In this document: one piece after another, positions 1-5,985 of the stretch
Numbering within the stretch: position 1 is the stretch's first letter
Layout: every line of letters starts with the position of its first letter
Source: JAPLDB01 sp964356415
GTDB taxonomy: Bacteria > Bacteroidota > Bacteroidia > AKYH767-A > 2013-40CM-41-45
Assembly (NCBI GenBank): GCA_964356415.1
Contig: CAYHHK010000170.1
Location: forward strand, 1-7,417
DNA: 7,417 bases
Direction: 5' to 3'
Position numbers and translations under genes: made by a program
Notes under the pieces: model-generated
Database searches by the model: none
The model's input: only the letters and a program-made list of their open reading frames with translations
Told to the model about the DNA's origin: nothing

Positions 1-1131
1 AATGATCAGCCGCTGCGTCTGAACGGCCTTGTTATTTTCAAACAGGCGGTAGAAGTAAACTCCTCCGGGAAGGTCGCCGGTTTCCATGGTCAGCAAACCC
101 GACACTTCACTCATTTTTGCTTCGCGTATTCTGTTTCCGGCTATGTCATATAGCTGCAAAGACGTATTGGACTTTTCTGTCCCTGAAACATTAAAACTAA
201 CAAAGTTATTTGCCGGGTTCGGAAAGGCAATGATTTTTTTGTCAGCTGTAAAACCAATGTTCTCGATGGAAGTGGTCATGTCTATAATCCAGTTGCTAAG
301 GTCTCCGGCATAAACATAATTGCCCGTTCCATTATCCTCGTCGGTAAGGTATATTTGATTGATGTTTTTGAAACAGATTGCTTCCTTTTGTGTAACTGTA
401 CCATTTATGGTAATAAGCTGATGGTTTCCTGAGAATATATTCACCCCGCTCCAGTTGGTAAAAATGTGAATACGGTGGTAGGTGGTGATGATCACCGCTG
501 AAGCATCAGAATTAATATCTGCTCCGGTTATACAGTCATCCGTTTGGAAACTATCAACCAGCGTAGCTACATAAGTACCTGGCTGGTCAGGAACCGTATA
601 TAGTTTGGTGTAACCAATTGCGCTTCCTGCCGATTTCGAGAATATATAAAGCAATCCGTTGCGGTGAAAAAATCCTTCAGCATTAAAGTTCATCCATGGT
701 GATGGAAATTGTACCTGATCAGGATAGCTAAAGTTAATGACATCGGCAGTAACAGAAGTTCCTGCAATATTCTTCGGATGATTAATCCGGTAAATGTGAA
801 GATTTGTGCGATCGTTGGCATTGTTTCCAAAATCACCGATATACATGTAATTGCGGTTGATGTCATGGGCAATGTCTTCCCAATCAGAATTGACGGCATT
901 GTTGACGGTAATCGTTTTTGTAATGGATCCTGAATTGTTTAGCTTGTAAATGTGATTATCTCCATAACCATCGTTGTGGGACCAATAAGTATTATTCCCG
1001 GAATATTCAATCCCCGAGCTTTCAAAAAGCGTGGAAGGCAGCGATGCAACAAGGGTTGGCGTGATGCTTAATGCACCGGCAGTGTAAGATGTAAGTATTG
1101 CCAGCAGTAAGAATGTAGTGTGTTTAATCAT
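1..1131 (-). CDS. Secreted beta-propeller-like protein with T9SS sorting domain, C-terminus cut by window edge
   Basis: The reading frame is open from ATG at 1131 to base 1 (377 codons) with no stop, so the 3' end lies outside the window. Residues 1-20 form a signal peptide (MIKHTTFLLLAILTSYTAGA). Residues about 25-285 carry motifs of WD40-like or esterase-like-phytase propellers: HNDGYGDNHIY at 52-62, DWEDIAHD at 83-90, YIGDFGNN at 97-104 followed by R108 and IYRI at 113-116, NAEGFF at 150-155, and YLTDED at 261-266. Residues 300-377 are a type A sorting domain with FPNP at 303-306, LYDIAGNRI at 327-335 and GGVYFYRL at 356-363. The visible end, RLII, is where such domains usually stop, so probably only one to three residues are missing. 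The protein is expected to cross the outer membrane through the T9SS and be surface-anchored or released. Substrate and activity are unknown; no catalytic residues can be assigned. Its promoter would lie in the short leader or in the gap; the 42 nt visible upstream hold no clear TAnnTTTG. Confidence 0.88.
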   Translation of the reverse strand, partial: MIKHTTFLLLAILTSYTAGALSITPTLVASLPSTLFESSGIEYSGNNTYWSHNDGYGDNHIYKLNNSGSITKTITVNNAVNSDWEDIAHDINRNYMYIGDFGNNANDRTNLHIYRINHPKNIAGTSVTADVINFSYPDQVQFPSPWMNFNAEGFFHRNGLLYIFSKSAGSAIGYTKLYTVPDQPGTYVATLVDSFQTDDCITGADINSDASAVIITTYHRIHIFTNWSGVNIFSGNHQLITINGTVTQKEAICFKNINQIYLTDEDNGTGNYVYAGDLSNWIIDMTTSIENIGFTADKKIIAFPNPANNFVSFNVSGTEKSNTSLQLYDIAGNRIREAKMSEVSGLLTMETGDLPGGVYFYRLFENNKAVQTQRLII

Positions 1132-1173
1132 AGTATTTGCTTTTCTATTTGTCCTTAATAGAAGGCAATCTAA

Positions 1174-1273
1174 NNNNNNNNNNNNNNNNNNNNNNNNNNN
1201 NNNNNNNNNNNNNNNNNNNNNNNNNNNNNNNNNNNNNNNNNNNNNNNNNNNNNNNNNNNNNNNNNNNNNNNNN
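1174..1273. other. Scaffold gap of exactly 100 N
   Basis: One hundred consecutive N are present. A run of exactly 100 is the usual placeholder for a gap of unknown size, so the true distance between the flanking genes is not known. The gap hides the start codon and N-terminal part of the GH3 gene and the divergent promoter region it would share with the leftward secreted-protein gene. The apparent reading frame running through the N from 1118 is an artefact. Confidence 0.97.
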
Positions 1274-2710
1274 AGGGAATTGAAAAAGCTGCTTAAAAAA
1301 GCTTCACTTACCTCATTCGGACAACATTACAGGTTTGAAGAAATACTGAAGGAAAGTAACATCAGCACAACTTACCGGAGCAAGATTCCCCTGCATACTT
1401 ACAATACCATGTTTGAATACTGGTGGAATCGTTGCCTCAATGAAGAAGAAAATGTGTGCTGGCCAGGTCATGTAAAATATTTTGCACTGAGCAGCGGAAC
1501 AAGCGAAAGCGCAAGCAAACACATTCCCGTAACGCGTGAAATGGTAAAAGCCCTCCGCAAAGCTACCATTCGCCAGATGCTTACGCTGAGCAGGTACAAT
1601 CTGCCTGCAACATTTTTCGAAAAAGGAATTTTATGGCTTGGCGGAAGCACACAACTTCAGCGGCAGGGTGGATATTATGAAGGCGATGTCAGCGGAATAT
1701 CTGCGAGGCGAGTTCCTGTTTGGTTCCAGAAATATTACAAGCCGGGAAAGAAAATTTCTAAGGAAAAAGACTGGAATGTAAAACTGGATGAAATTGTTAA
1801 GCAGGCTGACAAATGGGACATCGGGTTGATAACAGGGGTTCCTTCATGGATACAATTGCTGATGGAAAAAGTAATTGACCATTACAAACTAAAAACGATC
1901 CATGACATTTGGCCCAACCTTCACGTTTACGCACATGGCGGCGTTTCCTTCGAGCCTTACCGTAAATCATTTGAAAAGTTTTTTGCCCATCAGGTTCACT
2001 TCATCGAAATGTACCCTGCTTCCGAAGGGTTTATTGCCTTTCAAACAAAGCCGGGTGTTATGTACATGAAATTGATCCTGAACAACGGGATATTCTATGA
2101 GTTCATTCCCTTTGATTCAACTAATTTCGACAACAATGGTGAACCATTGCCCGATGCGAAAGCGCTGCTCATCAATGAAGTTGAAGAGGGAAAAGATTAT
2201 GCATTGGTCATGAGTACCTGCTCCGGTGCCTGGCGTTATATCATCGGTGATACCATCCGTTTTACCTCAGCAAAAAAAGCCGAAATCATTATCACCGGTC
2301 GAACTAAACATTTCCTGAGCCTCGTCGGCGAACACCTGAGCGTCGATAACATGAATCATGCAGTAGAAAAATTGAGCACAGCCTTCGGAGTCGAAATTCC
2401 TGAGTTCACAATAAGCGGTATCAGTGACAATAACCAGTTTTCACATCAGTGGTATCTCGGTGTTAAAGGCGGTAACCTTGACAGGGATGTGGCTGCAAAA
2501 TTCCTTGACGCAAAATTGTGCGAACTAAATGATGATTATGCTGTGGAAAGAAAGAGTGCTTTGAAGAATGTCTTCGTAGAATTTATTCATCCGGAAAGAT
2601 TCTATGAATTCATGCATCAAAAAGGCAAAATGGGTGGCCAGAATAAATTTCCACGGGTGATGAAACAGTCTCAGCATGAGGAATGGAAGATCTTTTTGCA
2701 TGGACAATAA
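1274..2710 (+). CDS. GH3 auxin-responsive-promoter family protein (ANL adenylating enzyme), N-terminus lost in gap
   Basis: The visible 478 residues match the GH3 family of the ANL adenylate-forming superfamily. Numbered from 1274, the N-terminal family signature ASLTSFGQHYRF is at 10-21. The ATP/AMP-binding motif SSGTSESASKHIP is at 73-85, WLGGSTQL at 121-128, and the second nucleotide motif MYPASEG at 246-252. The third motif region, ending in WRYIIGDTIRF, is at 320-330. ITGRTKHFLSLVGEHLS (340-356) leads into the mobile C-terminal domain, and K458 lies in GGQNKFPRV. In plants GH3 enzymes adenylate acyl acids such as jasmonate or indole-acetate and join them to amino acids. The natural substrate of bacterial homologues is, to my knowledge, not settled. 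The core motifs look intact, so a functional cytosolic enzyme is likely. Bacterial members are about 500 residues long, so roughly 25-35 residues and the start codon are in the gap. The frame can be extended upstream through the N to 1118, but that part is antisense to the neighbouring gene and is rejected. A LysE-type exporter follows after 53 nt on the same strand. Confidence 0.9.
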   Translation, partial: RELKKLLKKASLTSFGQHYRFEEILKESNISTTYRSKIPLHTYNTMFEYWWNRCLNEEENVCWPGHVKYFALSSGTSESASKHIPVTREMVKALRKATIRQMLTLSRYNLPATFFEKGILWLGGSTQLQRQGGYYEGDVSGISARRVPVWFQKYYKPGKKISKEKDWNVKLDEIVKQADKWDIGLITGVPSWIQLLMEKVIDHYKLKTIHDIWPNLHVYAHGGVSFEPYRKSFEKFFAHQVHFIEMYPASEGFIAFQTKPGVMYMKLILNNGIFYEFIPFDSTNFDNNGEPLPDAKALLINEVEEGKDYALVMSTCSGAWRYIIGDTIRFTSAKKAEIIITGRTKHFLSLVGEHLSVDNMNHAVEKLSTAFGVEIPEFTISGISDNNQFSHQWYLGVKGGNLDRDVAAKFLDAKLCELNDDYAVERKSALKNVFVEFIHPERFYEFMHQKGKMGGQNKFPRVMKQSQHEEWKIFLHGQ

Positions 2711-2752
2711 TGTAGTTAACCATCATTCCCCTATCATATAATTGATCTCTGC

Positions 2753-2758
2753 AGGTGA
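2753..2758 (+). promoter_or_regulatory. Shine-Dalgarno-like site deciding the LysE start
   Basis: AGGTGA is 5 nt before ATG 2764. Bacteroidota genes rarely show such sites, and none of the other starts visible here has one. It also contains the alternative GTG start at 2755, which makes the ATG the better choice. Confidence 0.5.
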
Positions 2759-2763
2759 TTGAA

Positions 2764-3375
2764 ATGTTTGAACCCATATTTAGCGGCATTGGCTTCGGTC
2801 TTATCATATGTGTAATGATCGGACCTGTATTTTTCGCACTGCTGCAAACTTCCCTGCATGAAGGCTTCAGGGCTGGCGTCCACCTCGCCACAGGTGTGCT
2901 CCTGAGTGATGCATTTTGGATTGCAGTCACCTGGCTGTTCGCTGCCCAACTTGACCTCACAGGCACCTACCGGGTTTATACAGGCTGGATCGGTGGACTC
3001 TTGCTGATGCTCTTTGGACTATCGATGTTGCTGTCGAAGATGAAGGTGAAAGATGTAGACGACAACAAAAGAACAGTTCATGCTAAATTTGTTTTGAAAG
3101 GTTTTCTCCTTAATACATTCAATCCCGCCATTCCACTTTTCTGGCTGGGAATAATTAGTGTTATGAAACTTAAAGAAGAGTATACAACGATCCATGAAGC
3201 AGTTTTTTTCGGTGCTGTGCTCGTCACTGTTTTTGCAACCGATGTTTTTAAAGCTTTCATTTCGCACAGGTTGAAAAAACTGCTCAAACCGAACGTGTTG
3301 CTGTGGATCAACAGGATCGTTGGAATCATCCTTATGCTCATCGGTTTACGGATGATCATCAAAGTGTATTCCTGA
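2764..3375 (+). CDS. LysE/RhtB-family transporter (amino-acid exporter-like)
   Basis: This 203-residue inner-membrane protein has the length and six-helix pattern of the LysE superfamily, with hydrophobic segments at about 6-28, 39-61, 71-91, 107-133, 146-167 and 179-200. Family marks are GP at 20-21 in the first helix, a GVLLSDA stretch at 44-50 in the second, and GFLLNTFNPAIPLFWLG at 113-129, the well-conserved NP-containing helix. Characterised members export lysine, arginine, threonine, homoserine and similar solutes in exchange for protons. The substrate here cannot be read from sequence. I chose ATG at 2764 because AGGTGA (2753-2758) lies 5 nt upstream as a Shine-Dalgarno-like site; a GTG at 2755 would add three residues but lies inside that site. 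The gene starts 53 nt after the GH3 stop with no terminator between, suggesting one transcript. It converges on the M43 protease gene, with 70 nt between the two stops. Confidence 0.88.
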   Translation: MFEPIFSGIGFGLIICVMIGPVFFALLQTSLHEGFRAGVHLATGVLLSDAFWIAVTWLFAAQLDLTGTYRVYTGWIGGLLLMLFGLSMLLSKMKVKDVDDNKRTVHAKFVLKGFLLNTFNPAIPLFWLGIISVMKLKEEYTTIHEAVFFGAVLVTVFATDVFKAFISHRLKKLLKPNVLLWINRIVGIILMLIGLRMIIKVYS

Positions 3376-3384
3376 AAAAAACAC

Positions 3385-3419
3385 AAAAAAAAAGGAATGC
3401 CGGTTTATTCCAACATTCC
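3385..3419 (-). terminator. Rho-independent terminator of the M43 protease gene
   Basis: Read on the minus strand, GGAATG pairs with CATTCC (bases 3414-3419 with 3394-3399). The stem extends inward through two G-U pairs and two G-C pairs to an AATAAA loop, and nine T follow (3385-3393). It begins 26 nt past the protease stop. On the plus strand the hairpin is not followed by T, so it should not stop transcripts from the GH3-LysE side, which it meets 18 nt after the LysE stop. Confidence 0.8.
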
Positions 3420-3445
3420 ATTAATGAAAAATTTTGTAAACGAAA

Positions 3446-4726
3446 TTATCTGCTCAATACCAACTTTTGCATTGATACTACGGCATTCGTCCGAACTTCA
3501 ACCAGATAAACTCCATCAGGTCTGTTACTAAGGTCAATCTTCTGTACCATATATGACTGATTCTTCTCAACACTATTGTACACAATCTCTCCAAGAAGAT
3601 TGGTAACTGTGATTTGCACATCAGAATGGTCTTTCAGTTGACCGGTTAGCATAAACTGACCGGCTGATGGATTCGGAGAAATCGAAAATGATAGCTGATC
3701 TGCTGGATTTGAAATCCCTGTTATGTCAAAGCATTTAACAGAACTTTTTATCGATATGCGGGGTCCGTTCAATGTTGCAGTCATCCGTGTTCCCTGCCCT
3801 GCTGTAAACATGTTCAGGCAGTTATCGTCTCCATAATCCATATAGTTATTGAACATATCACCGTTGGGTCCGTTATTGCAAGAGACGTGCGGGAAAGTGA
3901 CACATGAATAATTTTCTGACGCCTGGTTAGGGGTATCGGTTACGTAATCGCTTCCGTTGCAGGCACCGCCATCATCACCCCAAATATGTCGTAGGTTCAG
4001 CCAGTGTCCGATTTCATGAGTTGCCGTACGGCCGAGGTTATAATATGCCGTTGTGCCATGATAAGTTTCACCACCAACTGTACCATACAATAACACAACA
4101 CCATCAGTGGCTGCAGCTCCTCCGGGAAATTGAGAAATGCCGATAATCTGAGCACTTGCTCCTGTGAAATTGCATACCCAGATGTTCAGGTAATTGTTCC
4201 TGTCCCAGGCATCATCTCCACCCAGGGCAGAATATTTTACATTGTCATTATTTATCGGATCAAATCCATTGGCAGTTACCGATTTACGGATAATGCCTGT
4301 TGTCGGATCACCATTGGGATCCTGCTGGGCCAGGCAAAACTGGATATTTGTATTGGCGGCTGCAGGTCGAAATGCTGCCGGTGTATTCACTGTATCTGCG
4401 TTGAGGTAAGCGTAGTCCTTATTTAAGGTACTAATCTGGTCAAAAATTTTATTATTGGAAATGTTTTGTGCCGTTGTTTTATAAAGAACGTGAACTACAA
4501 CCGGAATCGTAATCACAGTGTTCGAAGTTCGCATTCCTGCTGTTTGGTTTTCAAATGCTTCCGTCATCGTTTCAATGGCGGCCATTTTAGTCTCAAGGGA
4601 AGGGTCGGCTGCCTTCTGGCGGGCGAAGTATTCCATCGTTCCGCAACGGATGTGCTGCTGGGCATGGGAAATTCCGGCTGACATAACGAATACTGAAACA
4701 AACAAAAGAAGTAGGTTTTTTCTCAT
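3446..4726 (-). CDS. M43 (pappalysin/cytophagalysin) zinc metalloprotease with T9SS sorting domain
   Basis: A 426-residue secreted protease. Residues 1-22 are a signal peptide ending HAQ. The N-terminal RCGTMEY (27-33) contains C28, a candidate cysteine switch like that described for M43 pappalysin-family zymogens such as mirolysin. The catalytic domain (about 70-333) has IPVVVHVLY at 74-82 and the extended zinc motif HEIGHWLNLRHIWGDDGG from 237, with zinc ligands H237, H241 and H247 and catalytic E238. The Met-turn NYMDYGDDNCLNMFTAGQ (294-311) has its methionine at 296. Cysteines at 185, 256, 275, 283, 303 and 332 may form disulfides. Residues 345-426 are a type A sorting domain (SPNPSAGQF at 350-358, DGVYLVEV at 404-411, ending KLVLSR). 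Domain order and length are typical of Bacteroidota M43 enzymes, which are exported through the T9SS and activated by propeptide removal. All key residues are present, so it is probably active. It has its own promoter at 4752-4759 and a terminator at 3385-3419, so it appears monocistronic. The target protein is unknown. Confidence 0.95.
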   Translation of the reverse strand: MRKNLLLLFVSVFVMSAGISHAQQHIRCGTMEYFARQKAADPSLETKMAAIETMTEAFENQTAGMRTSNTVITIPVVVHVLYKTTAQNISNNKIFDQISTLNKDYAYLNADTVNTPAAFRPAAANTNIQFCLAQQDPNGDPTTGIIRKSVTANGFDPINNDNVKYSALGGDDAWDRNNYLNIWVCNFTGASAQIIGISQFPGGAAATDGVVLLYGTVGGETYHGTTAYYNLGRTATHEIGHWLNLRHIWGDDGGACNGSDYVTDTPNQASENYSCVTFPHVSCNNGPNGDMFNNYMDYGDDNCLNMFTAGQGTRMTATLNGPRISIKSSVKCFDITGISNPADQLSFSISPNPSAGQFMLTGQLKDHSDVQITVTNLLGEIVYNSVEKNQSYMVQKIDLSNRPDGVYLVEVRTNAVVSMQKLVLSR

Positions 4727-4751
4727 TGGTAATTGGTTATTGATTTTGAAG

Positions 4752-4759
4752 CAAAGATA
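4752..4759 (-). promoter_or_regulatory. Bacteroidota-type -7 promoter element of the M43 gene
   Basis: TATCTTTG on the minus strand is a perfect TAnnTTTG, 25 nt upstream of the protease ATG, which gives a short leader of about 20 nt. No clean -33 TTTG is present at the expected distance; the region there reads CTGTTCC. The element lies between the tRNA and the protease, so the protease need not depend on tRNA read-through. Confidence 0.65.
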
Positions 4760-4806
4760 AAATAAAATTGAAGTCGGAACAGATGGTGCTCATTTTATGT
4801 ACAATG

Positions 4807-4881
4807 TGCGCTGTAGTGGACTCGAACCACTGACCCCTGCCTTGTCGAGGCAGTGCTCTGAACCAACTGAGCTAACAGCGC
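4807..4881 (-). tRNA. tRNA-Val (anticodon GAC), with C at position 33
   Basis: The minus strand folds into a full cloverleaf of 75 nt. The acceptor stem is GCGCTGT (from 4881) paired with ACAGCGC (4814-4808), with discriminator A at 4807. The D arm is GCTC/GAGC with a 10-nt loop containing GG. The anticodon arm is CTGCC/GGCAG with loop TCGACAA, the variable region is GGGTC, and the T arm is AGTGG/CCACT with loop TTCGAGT. The anticodon is GAC, which reads valine GUC and GUU. The CCA end is not encoded (CAT follows), so it is added after transcription. The base before the anticodon is C rather than the near-universal U33. A degenerate -7 element TATTTTCG (4924-4917) lies 36 nt upstream and could be its promoter. 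No terminator is obvious between it and the M43 gene. Confidence 0.88.
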
Positions 4882-4923
4882 GGGCTTGTCCGATCCGACT
4901 TTGCGGAGCGAAGGCGCGAAAAT

Positions 4924-4954
4924 AAAAAAACCTGTCACACATTACATTGACAGG
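4924..4954 (-). terminator. Rho-independent terminator of the DNRLRE gene
   Basis: On the minus strand a perfect 7-bp stem CCTGTCA/TGACAGG (4954-4948 with 4937-4931) encloses a 10-nt loop and is followed by seven T (4930-4924). It begins 21 nt past the stop of the DNRLRE gene and separates that transcript from the tRNA. It is the clearest terminator in the window. Confidence 0.9.
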
Positions 4955-4975
4955 CTTTAAATAATGTGGAGTTTG

Positions 4976-5911
4976 CTATTCCAACAATAATTTTTCTGTT
5001 ACCATTTCGCCTCCGGTTTTTACGATGATCATATAGAGGCCACGGGACCATGATGCAGTTTCAAAACTAAATTGATTTTTTCCGGGTTCTACCTGATAAA
5101 CCTGGTCAATCATTTCTCTGCCGTTGATGTCATAAATTGAAACATATGCCTGGTCAATATCAGCTGAATTGATCGACAGGTTTACAGTGCCCTTTGCAGG
5201 GTTAGGAAAAACTTTGAGGGCCTGGGTTGTTGGAAGAGTACGCATTTCTTCTCCCGTACTATTTTCAGCGGGTGAATGGCTTGAGAATACCACAACCAGT
5301 TTCGGCCTTATTGATGCGGTTGAATGGTCACTTGACGCGAAGACCAGTTTTTTATAAACTGATTCATGCTGCAGCTTCAACATAAATCCGAAACTGGTTG
5401 TGGGGTTTGCTACCATGTCCCTTACCAGTTGTGTCACATTGATACTCGGATAATTCTGAGTGGAACTTGTGCTGCCTGAGATCGAAACACGGTTCAGGGT
5501 GGTGGTCGCAGGCTGGTTATTCCAGGTCACGGTGCTTTCGTCCCAGTTGTGAGTAATACGCTGGAGATAGGCTTTGTTGCTTCCAAAAAAACCATAATGC
5601 TTTCCTTCGTCGCTTCCCGGTGCCCAGTAAAGTGACAATGTGGCACTTTGAATGGTTGCTGTTGCCGGAATGGAACTCAGATCAAACTGAATGAGTGAAC
5701 GGATGTTGTGTGAGGATCCGTTTTTAGTCCATGCAATGGCGCAGTTCTCAGCAATTGTTCCGAAATTTCGAGTGCTGTAACCGCAAGGTACACAACTGAA
5801 GATTTCTGCATCCTTGCCTACAGTACCGTTGGGCTGCAAGCTAAGTGTTGTTTGTCCCTTCGCGGCGATTGATAGGAATGCCATTGAAAATAAGACAATG
5901 ATCTTTTTCAT
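4976..5911 (-). CDS. Secreted DNRLRE-domain protein with T9SS sorting domain
   Basis: A 311-residue exported protein. Residues 1-20 are a signal peptide (MKKIIVLFSM..AAKGQ). Residues about 22-211 match the DNRLRE (disaggregatase-related repeat) beta-sandwich, a family linked to carbohydrate binding. Its marks are GKDAEIF at 32-38, RSLIQFDLSSIP at 71-82, ATIQSATLSLYW at 85-96, WDESTVTWNNQPA at 123-135, VTQLVRDMV at 159-167 and RPKLVVVF at 202-209. A linker (212-230) leads to a type A sorting domain at 231-311, with FPNPAKG at 235-241, IYDINGREM at 259-267, GLYMIIV at 291-297 and the end EKLLLE. No catalytic residues are seen; a surface binding or structural role is an inference. Unusual for the domain is a cysteine-bearing insertion before the RSLI strand (C40, C43, C57). 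It starts 74 nt downstream of the Kelch gene with no terminator or perfect promoter between, so the two are probably co-transcribed and end at the terminator at 4924-4954. Confidence 0.9.
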   Translation of the reverse strand: MKKIIVLFSMAFLSIAAKGQTTLSLQPNGTVGKDAEIFSCVPCGYSTRNFGTIAENCAIAWTKNGSSHNIRSLIQFDLSSIPATATIQSATLSLYWAPGSDEGKHYGFFGSNKAYLQRITHNWDESTVTWNNQPATTTLNRVSISGSTSSTQNYPSINVTQLVRDMVANPTTSFGFMLKLQHESVYKKLVFASSDHSTASIRPKLVVVFSSHSPAENSTGEEMRTLPTTQALKVFPNPAKGTVNLSINSADIDQAYVSIYDINGREMIDQVYQVEPGKNQFSFETASWSRGLYMIIVKTGGEMVTEKLLLE

Positions 5912-5985
5912 TTTGATTATTAATTTAAGGTTAGGTATTGTGCCAGATTGTTATTACGCAGGGTTATGTAAAAGTGTTACTTTTC

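Noticed and set aside
86..933. Short frames on both strands at 86-313, 690-899 and 709-933
   Set aside because: All lie within the long open minus-strand frame of the secreted propeller protein, which has a signal peptide and family motifs.
1118..1273. Upstream part of a frame that runs through the N into GH3
   Set aside because: It starts from GTG inside the signal-peptide region of the opposite-strand gene and consists mostly of N; the hydrophobic start is an antisense shadow.
2755..2763. GTG start giving a LysE protein three residues longer
   Set aside because: The GTG lies inside the AGGTGA ribosome-binding-like site that suits the ATG at 2764.
2610..3386. Antisense frames of 71-118 codons over the LysE gene
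   Set aside because: They overlap a clear six-helix LysE protein and show no domain or start signal.
4130..4760. Plus-strand frames over the M43 gene, up to 98 codons
   Set aside because: They are antisense to an intact protease; no recognisable motif.
4807..4881. Plus-strand reading of the tRNA with U33 and anticodon GTC
   Set aside because: The plus strand offers a U33-like loop, but the T loop TTCGAGT, the D loop with GG and the correct arm order exist only on the minus strand.
5970..5984. Hairpin AAAAGT-GTT-ACTTTT just past the Kelch stop
   Set aside because: The stem is 6 bp, almost all A-T, and lacks a T run, so it is too weak to call a terminator.
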